Source of the DNA: Tateyamaria sp. Alg231-49
Lineage (GTDB): Bacteria > Pseudomonadota > Alphaproteobacteria > Rhodobacterales > Rhodobacteraceae
Assembly (NCBI RefSeq): GCF_900143535.1
Contig: NZ_FRFA01000001.1
Span: forward strand, 398,386-462,385
Direction of reading: 5' to 3'
Length of the DNA: 64,000 bases
Shown in pieces: positions 16,372 to 25,427 of the stretch. A program made the position numbers and the translations under genes. Every line of letters begins with the position of its first letter. Position 1 is the stretch's first letter. A model generated the notes under the pieces. That model ran no database searches. It worked only from the letters and a program-made list of their open reading frames with translations, and was not told the DNA's origin.

Positions 16372-19300
16372 TCAGGCCGAACGCCTGCGCGCGATCTGAA
16401 ACCCGAGCGCACCCAACACATAGGCCAAAGCCCCCAGACCCAGCACTCCCCCACTGAACAACATCAGCGCAGCAGGCATCGCGTTACGATCTGCCAACGC
16501 GGGCAAAGCGTCCAACACCAGTTGTGGCAATTGACCGAACACAATTGTATGACCCAGCGTGCCCGCAAACCATGCCAGCACCAGCGCCCACAGCACTGTA
16601 AAGCTCCACCGCACTGAGGCCGTCGGTGATACCAGCCCACGCCGCATCGCTTTGATCTGGCGCGCCACGTCATGCTGTATCGCCACAAGTGCCGGAACGA
16701 CGAGCAGCACCAAAATCATCCCGAACCCAAGCCCGTAGACCAGTGTGACGATGGTGGGTTTGAGAAACTGCGCCTGCTGGGAGGTTTCATAGAGCAGTGG
16801 CGTCATCCCAAGCACTGTTGTGAGCGTTGTCAGCATCACAGGGCGCAGCCGGTCCGAAGCTCCGTCAATGATGGACGGAAACAGCCCCCGTTCTTCGGCA
16901 TATTCGTCAATTGTGGTCACCAGCACGATGGAATCATTGATGATAATCCCCGTCATGCCCAGCAAACCAACCACTGTGAACATACTCAGCGGTATATCCC
17001 ACAGCGCATGCCCATAGATGGTCCCCACAAGGCCAAACGGGATGATCGCCATCACCACAACGGGCCGGGTCCAACTGGAAAAGACCCACGCCAGCACAAG
17101 GTAGATGCCCAGTAACACCAGTATGAGGCCAGTCATGGAATCGCGCAGGAATTCATCCTCTTGCTCGCTGAGCCCCGCCTGTCGGTACTCGACCTGCCGC
17201 TCTGCGGCGATGGTGGGCAGAATATCATCCGCCATCGCCTGATTGATCTCGGTTGCGCGGGCCGGGTTATCTTCGGAAATGTCACCGGTGACCGAGATCA
17301 AGCGAATTCCGTTTTCGCGCCGCACTGTGGAAAATCCTGTCCGGCTGGCCACGCTGACGATGTCGGCCAAGGGAACATACAGCCCGTCAGGCGTGCGCAT
17401 CTGGGTGCGATCCAGAAAATCAGCCGTCAATTCGCCTTTGGGCAATTCCACACGGATTTCGGCACTGCGGGGTCCGTCTGGATAGGTCGCTGCCTCGATC
17501 CCGTTCAGCCGATCCCGCAGGGCGCGCCCCAATGTGTCGATGGTAAAGCCCAGCGCCTGCCCTTGCGGGGTGAGATCAAGGATCAACTCTTCCTTGTCGT
17601 AGGCCAGATTGTCCTCGACCGCGCTGACTTCGGGGTATTGCAGCAGCGCGCGTTTTAGGTCTTCGGACGCGGCCTTGAGCGTGTCTGTGTCCGCCCCGAA
17701 AAACTCTACGTCCAGCGCGTCGCCGCCGGGCCCCGAGCGCCAGCCGCGAAAGCTGACCGTTTCCACAAGCGGATGGTGGATCACCGCATCCTGCAACTGT
17801 GCCACGAAAGCGAAAGAGGAATAGGGACGCAGATCGGCATCGATCAGTTCGATTGAAATACCGCCCAGCAGGTCACTGTCCTTGGTGTCTGTGCCCGCCA
17901 GGCCCCGGCCCGCGTTGCCGCCGATCTCAGCGATCACATAGTCGATGGGATTGCGCCCATGTGTCTCTTCCAACTCGGCGCCCAGCGCTTCGGTGGCGCG
18001 CTGCATTTCGCGCATCATGGTCAGCGTGTCTTCGCGACTGGCCCCTTCGACCATAGCAAAGTTGCCGGTGACCGACCCGCGTTCCGGTGCGTTGAAAAAG
18101 CGCCACTGCACATCACCTTGGATGAACAGGGCGACTTGGCTGGCAAGGATCACGCAGACCCCGGCCACCACCGCGTAGCGGCATGCGATGACCCCGGCCA
18201 TAAATGGGCGGAACAGCCGTTCGCGCATCCATTCGAACCCGGCGTTGACGATCACAGACGGGGTATCAAGGCCGCGCAGGCCCATGGCCGCGACCCATTT
18301 CGTTTTCCGCGCACGAGGCATGACCAGAAACGCCGCCCCTGCAATGCCGGGACCTGCGGCAAGGTAGGGCAGTGCCGCCCGCCAGTTGGTCATGACCTCG
18401 GGCCACAGAACGAAACTGATTGCCCCGGAAACAACTGCCGCGAGGGCCGCGATAGCGGCCAGTGCGACCCCCAAACGGGAGCGCGAGAACGTCGTTTTGT
18501 TTGACCCCTCTAGCGCGTGGGCCATGTGGTGCGGCAGGATCAGGAAACACTCGATCAACGAGGCGATCAAAACCGCGATCACCGTGAACGGGATGTCGCG
18601 GATCAGATCACCAAATCGCCCACCCACAGCAATCAGGCCGAAAAAGGCGATCACAGTGGTCAATGTGGCAGCAAAAACAGGCATGGCCATCCGTCGCGCC
18701 GCGTTCTCAGAGGCAACCTTGGGCGCTTCACCATAGGCGCGGTGCCGGTGATCGGCGTGTTCGCCCACCACGATGGCATCATCGACCACGATGCCCAGCG
18801 TGATGATCAGACCAAAGAGCGAGACCATGTTGATGGTAAGACCGCCCGCATACATCAGGGCAATCGCCGCCATCAGGGCCACCGGAATGCCCAGCGCCAC
18901 CCAGAATGCGGTGCGCGCATTGAGGAACAAGAACAGCAGCGCGACCACCAAGCCCAATCCGACAATTGCGTTGTCGAGCAGGATGTTCAAGCGGGCCGAA
19001 ATCGCCTCGGCCCGGGTGCGGATCAACTCGACTGTGACAGAGGGCGGCAAGGTGGCCTGCAACTCTGCGGCCACGTCCTGCACCTGTGCCTGCATTTCAA
19101 TTGCGTCGCCCCGGTTCGAGCGGTCCACGCGGATGGACACAGCCGGGTTCTCGCCCACGAAATAGCTGCGTTCGCGGTTGGCCCCCAATTGATCCACCCG
19201 CGCCACATCACGAATGCGCAGCTTGGACCCATCAGGGTTGGACCGCAGGACAATGCCGCCAATCGCGTCTGGTGTTCGTTTCTGTGTGCCGGTGCGCACG

Positions 19301-19986
19301 CGCGCATTGGCGCCGGTCACATCACCTGCGGGATCGGTGTCGACCTCGGCCGCAATGGCCGCGGAAATCTCGGCCATCGTCACGTCATTGGCGATCAGTT
19401 GCAGCGACGGCACCTCGATCAGGATCTGGGGGGCGGCGATGCCACGAATGGAGGTCCGTGTGACCCCAACCGCAAACAGGCGCACGACCAGTTCATCTGC
19501 AAACAGCCCCAGTTGCGGTGTTTCCACAGGGCCAGTGATAACCACATCTGTCACCCTGTCGCGCCATGCGCCACGGCGCACATTGGGGTCATCCGCATCA
19601 TCGGGCAGCGTGTTGACCTGATCGACCGCCGTCTGCACATCATCCGCCGCGCGGCCCATGTCCCAGCCGGGCTCAAATTCCAGCGTGATGGCGCCGGACC
19701 CTTCGCGCGATGTGGAGGACGAGGATTCGACCCCCTCAACCGCCAGCAGTCCGGGTTCAAGCACCTGAATGATGGCCGCATCAACGTCTTCGGCCCCTGC
19801 CCCATCCCAAGACACATTGACCGTCACGTTGTCGACAATCACATCTGGAAAGAACTGTGCACGCATGTTCGGCATCGCAGCAAAGCCCGCCGCCAGCATC
19901 ATCAGCAAAAGCAGGTTTGCAATGGTGCGGTGCCGTACAAAATAGCTGAGGATACCGCCGGCCGCTTTGGGGATCGCACGCACCAC
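16372..19986 (-). CDS. RND-family efflux pump permease (AcrB/CusA superfamily)
   Basis: About 1204 residues with two repeats of six membrane helices and two large periplasmic loops. The first helix is RTIANLLLLMMLAAGFAAM, followed by QFFPDVIVDNVTVNVSW. The proton-relay Asp pair in helix 4 is in LGIVVDDAIVVGEH, and GMTGIIINDSIVLVTTI is the equivalent in the second half. I start it at GTG 19986, just after the adaptor stop, since the upstream in-frame residues lie in the adaptor and are unlike RND proteins. Metal, drug or lipid substrate cannot be decided. The adaptor is the next gene upstream. No outer-membrane TolC partner is in the window. Confidence 0.9.
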   Translation of the reverse strand: MVRAIPKAAGGILSYFVRHRTIANLLLLMMLAAGFAAMPNMRAQFFPDVIVDNVTVNVSWDGAGAEDVDAAIIQVLEPGLLAVEGVESSSSTSREGSGAITLEFEPGWDMGRAADDVQTAVDQVNTLPDDADDPNVRRGAWRDRVTDVVITGPVETPQLGLFADELVVRLFAVGVTRTSIRGIAAPQILIEVPSLQLIANDVTMAEISAAIAAEVDTDPAGDVTGANARVRTGTQKRTPDAIGGIVLRSNPDGSKLRIRDVARVDQLGANRERSYFVGENPAVSIRVDRSNRGDAIEMQAQVQDVAAELQATLPPSVTVELIRTRAEAISARLNILLDNAIVGLGLVVALLFLFLNARTAFWVALGIPVALMAAIALMYAGGLTINMVSLFGLIITLGIVVDDAIVVGEHADHRHRAYGEAPKVASENAARRMAMPVFAATLTTVIAFFGLIAVGGRFGDLIRDIPFTVIAVLIASLIECFLILPHHMAHALEGSNKTTFSRSRLGVALAAIAALAAVVSGAISFVLWPEVMTNWRAALPYLAAGPGIAGAAFLVMPRARKTKWVAAMGLRGLDTPSVIVNAGFEWMRERLFRPFMAGVIACRYAVVAGVCVILASQVALFIQGDVQWRFFNAPERGSVTGNFAMVEGASREDTLTMMREMQRATEALGAELEETHGRNPIDYVIAEIGGNAGRGLAGTDTKDSDLLGGISIELIDADLRPYSSFAFVAQLQDAVIHHPLVETVSFRGWRSGPGGDALDVEFFGADTDTLKAASEDLKRALLQYPEVSAVEDNLAYDKEELILDLTPQGQALGFTIDTLGRALRDRLNGIEAATYPDGPRSAEIRVELPKGELTADFLDRTQMRTPDGLYVPLADIVSVASRTGFSTVRRENGIRLISVTGDISEDNPARATEINQAMADDILPTIAAERQVEYRQAGLSEQEDEFLRDSMTGLILVLLGIYLVLAWVFSSWTRPVVVMAIIPFGLVGTIYGHALWDIPLSMFTVVGLLGMTGIIINDSIVLVTTIDEYAEERGLFPSIIDGASDRLRPVMLTTLTTVLGMTPLLYETSQQAQFLKPTIVTLVYGLGFGMILVLLVVPALVAIQHDVARQIKAMRRGLVSPTASVRWSFTVLWALVLAWFAGTLGHTIVFGQLPQLVLDALPALADRNAMPAALMLFSGGVLGLGALAYVLGALGFQIARRRSA

Positions 19987-19990
19987 CGCC

Positions 19991-21448
19991 CTAGCCCCCC
20001 ATCCGGCTTTCGATACGTTCGACAGTCCGGGCGGGCACGCGGGCCTCGGCCAGTTGGGACAGCACGCGGGCTTTGGCCTCGGCGGGCATACGATCGTTTG
20101 CTTCGACAAAGGCGATCAGACGGGCGCGGCGTTCTTCGGTCAATTCCAGCATCTGCGGCTCGGTCGGGATGTTCGCCGCCTCGGGACGCAAGGGGCGCAC
20201 TGAGATACCCGGGCCAAGCAGCGGTGTTCGGGTTTTTACCACATCGCGCCCTTCCAGATCGGGACTGCGCACCAGAACATCATCGCCCTCGCGGTGCAGC
20301 ACGCGCACCTCCAGCGCCTCAAGCCGGTCATCTTCGCCCAGCACCAGCACTGTGCCATTCGCATCAACCGCAGAGGCCGGCAAACGTACCACGCGTTCGA
20401 GCGGCGGTTCCTGCACGGTCACCGTCACAAAATCACCCGGCTTGAATCCAAGTGCTGTGTCCAGCCGGGCGAAAATCAGGCGTCCTGTCTGCATCTCGCC
20501 CGATACCGCACTGGATCGTGTGATGATGCCGCTGGCCTGCAAATCCACACCAGACACCTCCAGCGTCGCGGTCACGGGGGCTGGCATCACCTGACCATTC
20601 TCGCCCAACAGGCGGGCGTATTGCGCCGTGGACACCCGAAACGCGACCTCAAGCGCCGCCGGATCGATCAGCAAGGCCAGTTTTTCATTGGCCGTCGCCA
20701 GACGTCCTGCCACCACATCTGTTTCGCTGAGCGTGCCATCGAATGGGGCGATCAGAGTTGTGTCATCAAGTACGCGTTCCGTCTCTCCCAGCGCGATCAT
20801 GGCGCGGGCCAGCCGGGTTTGAGCCTGATCAATGCGGGCCTCGGCAATCGTCGCGGCCTGGCGGCGGGCCAGCACTGACTGGCGCGCAGAGGCTGCTGCC
20901 AGTTCCGCGGCTTCCACGGCTGCGGCCGTTCCGACACCGCGATCCGCCAGATCAACCTGCCGCAGGTACGCGCGGCGCTGCAAATCTGCCTGATCCTGTG
21001 CCGCCGCCTCTTCATCCAGCGACAAGGCAAGGCCGCGTTCGGCGTCGCGCACCTCGGCCTCGGCATCCAGCAGATCGGCCTTGGCGCGGTCCAGCGCCGC
21101 TCTTGCATCAGCGGGGTCAATGCGCACCAGCACTTGACCGGCCTTGACCACGCCGCCGTCGTCAAACCCTTCGAACAGTTCAATTATCCGGCCCGAAGTG
21201 GCAGCGCGCAACTCAAGCCGGCGCCGGCTTTCCACCTCTCCGAACGTTTCAAGCAGCGGAGTTTCGGTGCCGGGTACGGCGCGTTCGACCCCAACGGCAA
21301 AGACACGTTCCCGCGCGGGCGGCGCGTTGGTCTGTTGTGCCATGCGTTCCTGCACCGCGGACCCAACCAGTTGCGCGGCATAGGCCAGCAACCCGAGAGT
21401 AACCCCGGCCAGCACGAAACCAATCAAACTTTGTCTAATAAAACGCAT
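19991..21448 (-). CDS. RND efflux periplasmic adaptor (membrane fusion protein)
   Basis: A 485-residue HlyD/AcrA-family adaptor with one N-terminal membrane anchor (SLIGFVLAGVTLGLLAYAA). The lipoyl half-motifs GRIIELFEGFDDGGVVKAGQ and LIAPFDGTLSETDVVAG flank a long alpha-hairpin (residues ~110-210, rich in Ala, Asp, Glu and Gln). A beta-barrel follows. The last ~90 residues form an extra Glu/Arg-rich tail not found in AcrA. It links the inner-membrane pump to an outer-membrane channel. The permease starts within five bases of its stop. Confidence 0.9.
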   Translation of the reverse strand: MRFIRQSLIGFVLAGVTLGLLAYAAQLVGSAVQERMAQQTNAPPARERVFAVGVERAVPGTETPLLETFGEVESRRRLELRAATSGRIIELFEGFDDGGVVKAGQVLVRIDPADARAALDRAKADLLDAEAEVRDAERGLALSLDEEAAAQDQADLQRRAYLRQVDLADRGVGTAAAVEAAELAAASARQSVLARRQAATIAEARIDQAQTRLARAMIALGETERVLDDTTLIAPFDGTLSETDVVAGRLATANEKLALLIDPAALEVAFRVSTAQYARLLGENGQVMPAPVTATLEVSGVDLQASGIITRSSAVSGEMQTGRLIFARLDTALGFKPGDFVTVTVQEPPLERVVRLPASAVDANGTVLVLGEDDRLEALEVRVLHREGDDVLVRSPDLEGRDVVKTRTPLLGPGISVRPLRPEAANIPTEPQMLELTEERRARLIAFVEANDRMPAEAKARVLSQLAEARVPARTVERIESRMGG

Positions 21449-21544
21449 GTATCTTCGCTACTTTTTCGACCCGTACCAAGTAGATAGCACATTATATGGG
21501 CTTTCCAGTCATCCAAACCCACAAAGCTGTTACGCGTTGGCCCC

Positions 21545-22087
21545 CTATTTCCGTCGCTGATGTTCGTCCAAACGGGGCAAAATTTCCACAAAGTTGCAGG
21601 GGCGGTGGCGATAGTCGAGCTGTTTGCCCAAAATTTCATCCCACGCGTCCTTGCACGCACCCGGGCTGCCGGGCAGTGCAAAAAGATAGGTGCCGTTGCA
21701 AACGCCACCTGTCGCGCGGCTTTGAACGGCGCTTGTCCCGATCTTTTGCATCGACACGATCGTAAACACGGTGCCAAAGGCGTCGATCTCTTTTTCGTAG
21801 ACATCGCGGTGCGCCTCGACCGTGACATCGCGCCCCGTCAGGCCCGTTCCGCCGGTCGAAATCACCACGTCGATTTCTGGATCATCGCACCATGCGCGCA
21901 GTTGCTCGGCGATCTCAGCCCGCTCATCTGTGAGGATTTTGCGATCAGCGAGGGTGTGCCCTGCCTCTGTGAGCCGCCCGACCAGCAGATCCCCCGATCG
22001 GTCCTCGTTCAGCGTGCGTGTGTCACTGACGGTCAGAACAGCGATGCGGATCGCAATGAAGTCTTTGCTTTGATCAATACGGCTCAT
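21545..22087 (-). CDS. moaB: Molybdenum cofactor biosynthesis protein MoaB
   Basis: A 180-residue MoaB of the MogA/MoaB fold that binds molybdopterin. Visible motifs are IAVLTVSDTRTLNEDRSGD, VVISTGGTGLTGRDVTVEA and ALPGSPGACKDAWDEIL. MoaB/MogA-type proteins adenylylate molybdopterin before metal insertion by MoeA, although the bacterial MoaB role is debated. Its ATG overlaps the stop of the LysE gene by four bases. It is unlinked to the two other molybdenum-cofactor loci in the window. Confidence 0.93.
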   Translation of the reverse strand: MSRIDQSKDFIAIRIAVLTVSDTRTLNEDRSGDLLVGRLTEAGHTLADRKILTDERAEIAEQLRAWCDDPEIDVVISTGGTGLTGRDVTVEAHRDVYEKEIDAFGTVFTIVSMQKIGTSAVQSRATGGVCNGTYLFALPGSPGACKDAWDEILGKQLDYRHRPCNFVEILPRLDEHQRRK

Positions 22088-22695
22088 GCGCGCTCCAATA
22101 TGGCCAACCGCAGCGCCAAAGCGCCAAACACGCTGGCGCAAATCCAGTCCAGCACCCGGCTGCCACGGGCAAAGCGGCGGCCCATACCGCCCGCGAACAC
22201 CCCAACGGCGCTGTTGATGATAAATCCCCCAAAGCTCATCATCGCGCCAAAGATCAGGAACTGGCCCAGCACCGATCCCGCGTGCGGATCAACAAATTGC
22301 GGGACGAAGGCCAGCACGAAGAGGATCACTTTGGGATTGGACAGGTTCACAATCAGGCCACCACGAAAGGCCATGGTTGCATTTGATACGGGCACATTTT
22401 CGGCTTGCCCGGAATGGCGCAGTGTCTGCACGGCCAGCCACAAAAGATAGGCGACCCCGACCCAGCGAATGATTTCAAACGCGGCTGGAACCGTTGCGAC
22501 CAGAGCGCCGAGGCCCAATCCCGCGAGACCTGCATGGATAAACGCCCCCAGTGAAATCCCTGCGCTGGCCGCCACCGCCGCGCGCGGCCCCGAACGCAGC
22601 CCCTGCCCAAGGCAAAACACCATATCCGATCCCGGCGTCAGGTTCAGCGCCAGACCTGCCGGGATAAAGGCCAGTAACATCAGCGGATCAACCAT
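22084..22695 (-). CDS. LysE/RhtB-family amino acid exporter
   Basis: A 203-residue protein with six predicted membrane helices. The signature ALNLTPGSDMVFCLGQGLRSG near residue 17 is the conserved N-terminal motif of LysE/RhtB translocators. It exports amino acids or derivatives such as homoserine lactone, and the specific substrate is unclear. It overlaps moaB at its 3' end and the uracil-DNA glycosylase gene at its 5' end (8-base overlap), so the three form one transcription unit. Confidence 0.92.
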   Translation of the reverse strand: MVDPLMLLAFIPAGLALNLTPGSDMVFCLGQGLRSGPRAAVAASAGISLGAFIHAGLAGLGLGALVATVPAAFEIIRWVGVAYLLWLAVQTLRHSGQAENVPVSNATMAFRGGLIVNLSNPKVILFVLAFVPQFVDPHAGSVLGQFLIFGAMMSFGGFIINSAVGVFAGGMGRRFARGSRVLDWICASVFGALALRLAILERA

Positions 22696-23461
22696 CGGCC
22701 AACCGCGCCTTCAACGCCAATAGATCTGCCCATGCCTCGCGCTTGGCCGCAGGGTTGCGCAGCAGGTAGGCGGGGTGGAACATCGGAATCGCGGGCTTGC
22801 CTTCGGCAGTCGTCCAATCGCCGCGCAGCCGCGTGATCCCCCGCTTGCCCAGAAGAGCCTGACAGGCGTGATTGCCGACGACGACCAACACATCCGGGGC
22901 AGCCAGCGCGATATGACGCTGCAAAAATGGCTGCATCATTGCGATCTCTTCGGGTTTTGGGTCCCGGTTTTGCGGCGGGCGCCATGGCAGGACATTGGTG
23001 ATGTAGACCGAGCTGTCCCGATTGAGGTCAATCGCCGCGAGCATTTTGTCGAGCAACTGCCCGGCCCGGCCCACAAACGGACGCCCCTCGCGGTCCTCAT
23101 CCCGGCCCGGTGCCTCGCCCACAATCATCACCCGCGCACCCGGCGCACCGTCAGAAAACACCAGATTGCGCGCGCCCAGCTTTAACTCGCAATGCGGAAA
23201 GGCCTCCAAGGCGGCCCGCAATCCCTCAAGATCCTGTGCACCTGCGGCCGCAGCGCGGGCTGCGGCAACGACATCAACCTCGCCTACAGGGGCCGCGACA
23301 ACCGCAACCGCCGCCACCGGAGCCGCCGGAGCCGCTGGTTTCTCAACCTTTGCAGGCACCTCATACCGATTGATCGGTTCATCCGCGATGCACGTATCCA
23401 CGCCCAGCTCAATCTGCCAGGTCAGGGCGCTTAATGCGCTGTGATACTCCGCCGAATCCAT
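22688..23461 (-). CDS. Family-4-like uracil-DNA glycosylase lacking most iron-sulfur ligands
   Basis: A 257-residue uracil-DNA glycosylase, with ~80 variable Ala/Val/Pro-rich N-terminal residues ahead of the catalytic domain. Motif 1 is [10 protein letters not shown] and motif 2 is [10 protein letters not shown], so the uracil pocket is intact. The positions of the four [4Fe-4S] cysteines of thermophilic family-4 enzymes read F, C, W and M here ([31 protein letters not shown]), so the cluster is almost certainly absent. The protein should remove uracil from DNA in base excision repair. It starts the UDG-LysE-moaB unit and is divergent from pyrB. Confidence 0.88.
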   Translation of the reverse strand: MDSAEYHSALSALTWQIELGVDTCIADEPINRYEVPAKVEKPAAPAAPVAAVAVVAAPVGEVDVVAAARAAAAGAQDLEGLRAALEAFPHCELKLGARNLVFSDGAPGARVMIVGEAPGRDEDREGRPFVGRAGQLLDKMLAAIDLNRDSSVYITNVLPWRPPQNRDPKPEEIAMMQPFLQRHIALAAPDVLVVVGNHACQALLGKRGITRLRGDWTTAEGKPAIPMFHPAYLLRNPAAKREAWADLLALKARLADG

Positions 23462-23566
23462 AAGACCAGACTAGCGACTGCTTGGGCAAAGCTGAATGGC
23501 CCATCGCGCTTGCCGCGCCGCCCGCTCAGTGCATATAAGCTGACAAGCACAGCGACAGGGGCCGCC

Positions 23567-24511
23567 ATGACCTTTACCCACCGCCACCTTCTGGGCATCG
23601 AACACCTGCGGCCCGAAGAAATCGTGACCCTTCTGGACCTTGCCGAGGACTACGTGACGCTTAACCGATCTGCGGAAAAGCATAGCGACGCGCTGGCTGG
23701 CCTCACCCAGATCAACATGTTCTTTGAAAATTCGACGCGCACGCAGGCCAGTTTCGAACTGGCGGGCAAACGGCTGGGCGCGGATGTGATGAACATGGCG
23801 ATGCAAGCCAGTTCCATCGCTAAGGGCGAGACACTGATCGACACCGCGATGACACTGAACGCCATGCACCCCGACCTGCTGGTGGTGCGCCATCCACACT
23901 CGGGCGCTGTGGACCTGCTGGCGCAAAAGGTGAACTGTGCCGTTCTCAATGCCGGCGACGGGCGGCACGAACACCCCACCCAAGCCCTGCTTGACGCGCT
24001 TACCATTCGGCGAGCCAAGGGGCGGTTGCACCGGTTGAGCATCGCGATCTGCGGCGACATCGCGCATTCGCGCGTGGCGCGGAGCAACATTATGCTGTTG
24101 GGCAAGATGGAAAACCGCATCCGGCTGATTGGGCCGCCGACACTGATGCCTTCGGGAATCGGAGAGTTTGGGGTCGAAGTCTATGACGACATGGCCGAAG
24201 GACTGGCGGACGTTGACGTGGTCATGATGCTGCGCCTGCAACGCGAACGCATGGATGGCGGGTTCATTCCGTCGGAACGCGAATACTTCCACCGATTTGG
24301 GCTGGATGCTGAAAAACTGTCTCACGCCAAACCGGATGCCATCGTGATGCACCCGGGGCCGATGAACCGCGGCGTGGAAATTGACGGAGAGCTTGCCGAC
24401 GATATCAACCGCTCGGTCATTCAGGATCAGGTCGAAATGGGGGTCGCCGTGCGCATGGCCGCTATGGATTTGCTGGCGCGCAATCAACGCAAGCTCAAGG
24501 GCGCTGCATGA
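23567..24511 (+). CDS. pyrB: Aspartate carbamoyltransferase catalytic subunit
   Basis: A 314-residue PyrB, catalysing the committed step of pyrimidine synthesis (carbamoyl phosphate + aspartate). The carbamoyl-phosphate site is [40 protein letters not shown] and the late [11 protein letters not shown] are all intact. The frame is open 42 codons upstream, but ATG 23567 gives the family start [14 protein letters not shown]. The stop overlaps the start of the next gene (GCATGA). No regulatory PyrI subunit is nearby. In many alphaproteobacteria a dihydroorotase-like gene follows closely, whereas here it is about 10 kb away. Confidence 0.96.
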   Translation: MTFTHRHLLGIEHLRPEEIVTLLDLAEDYVTLNRSAEKHSDALAGLTQINMFFENSTRTQASFELAGKRLGADVMNMAMQASSIAKGETLIDTAMTLNAMHPDLLVVRHPHSGAVDLLAQKVNCAVLNAGDGRHEHPTQALLDALTIRRAKGRLHRLSIAICGDIAHSRVARSNIMLLGKMENRIRLIGPPTLMPSGIGEFGVEVYDDMAEGLADVDVVMMLRLQRERMDGGFIPSEREYFHRFGLDAEKLSHAKPDAIVMHPGPMNRGVEIDGELADDINRSVIQDQVEMGVAVRMAAMDLLARNQRKLKGAA

Positions 24512-25056
24512 GCGCGCAAATCCACGTCCCGGCCAGTGAACAAGGCCTTGTGCGGGTATTTGCCCTATCCATGCCGTCAGAAGAGGTCAGCGAGCGCACC
24601 AAGACGGTCGAAGAAACCTTTGCCCTTCTTGGCCCCGACGGTCCGCTCGACAATGCCCATATCGCCTTGTTCGAAGTGGCCGACATTCAGGAAATCGGGC
24701 TAACCGAATACCTCGTTGAGGGCGGCGACGTCACCGAGGAAACGATTGGGACGGACCAAGCCAAGCTGAACAGTTTGGACGGCTGGGTGATGGTCGTCTA
24801 TTCCCGGGCCTTTGGCCAAAAGGCGATGACGCTGACACCGATCCCGGAAATGACCCTGATTGGCACCTACGGGCAACACCGCACCGATTGGCAGGCGAAA
24901 GAGAACATCGAGTCCGACAGCGCCAAACCCTACTCCGCGCCACCTGAAACGGTGAAAAAGAAGCCCTCGGATGCGGCCATGTCCGGGCGTGTCGCGACGC
25001 TGGTGCTGTTGGTGCTGGCGGTATTTACGGCAGTGTTTATTTGGATTGCCGGGTAG
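24508..25056 (+). CDS. Conserved tail-anchored protein coupled to pyrB
   Basis: A 182-residue protein of unknown function that overlaps pyrB by four bases (ATGA). Residues 1-155 look soluble and acidic, with an alternating pattern ([46 protein letters not shown]). Then comes a charged stretch and a single C-terminal hydrophobic helix ([19 protein letters not shown]), which should anchor it in the membrane with the bulk in the cytoplasm. Similar genes follow pyrB in related genomes, as I recall. The linkage suggests cotranslation rather than a proven pyrimidine role. Confidence 0.75.
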   Translation: MSAQIHVPASEQGLVRVFALSMPSEEVSERTKTVEETFALLGPDGPLDNAHIALFEVADIQEIGLTEYLVEGGDVTEETIGTDQAKLNSLDGWVMVVYSRAFGQKAMTLTPIPEMTLIGTYGQHRTDWQAKENIESDSAKPYSAPPETVKKKPSDAAMSGRVATLVLLVLAVFTAVFIWIAG

Positions 25057-25427
25057 GGTTGCGCAGGCAGCGGGCGATGCAATGGTTGCGCGGCTTTCCG
25101 ATATCGGGCCTTTGGGAGGGATGCCGCGAACAGCGGCTTTCGATGTCAAACCTCTGGTCGCTGGGTTACGACACAATTGCGGCGTAGCGCTGGCCTCAAG
25201 GCCAAACAGATCTAGCGAAACTGCGTGACTGTCTTGCCTTTCAGGCAATGAGGAAAAAACGGAAAACTGTCCGTAGCAAAATAGGTGTAAGTGCCTTCCA
25301 CCATGGCGCCATTACATTCGTCTAAGTTGCCGCTGTGCAAACTCTACAAAGTTCGAGTGATCCCGTTGCCCCAACGTCAAATCTTTGTAGGATGCTTCAT
25401 GATACTGATTTAGCTGGAGGTATTTCG
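25057..25427. other. Interval between the pyrB unit and the three-gene cassette
   Basis: About 370 bases with no convincing gene. Two short inverted repeats are visible, TGGCCT/AGGCCA at 25191-25204 and TTGCCT-TTC-AGGCAA at 25234-25248. Neither is followed by a T run. GC content falls toward the cassette. This is a likely left boundary of the extra DNA. Confidence 0.4.
25366..25393 (+). promoter_or_regulatory. Possible sigma70-type promoter for the cassette
   Basis: TTGCCC (25366-25371) and TAGGAT (25388-25393) are separated by 16 bases, each matching four of six consensus bases. They lie 35 bases upstream of the protein A start. This is read by eye only. Confidence 0.25.

Noticed and set aside
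18517..20445. A 642-codon plus-strand open frame opposite the RND pump and adaptor
   Set aside because: It is the antisense shadow of two well-supported genes, with His/Arg/Pro-rich residues typical of high-GC antisense frames and no ribosome site.
25191..25248. Two small inverted repeats after the pyrB unit as terminators
   Set aside because: Short stems and no T run in either direction; noted only as possible structure.
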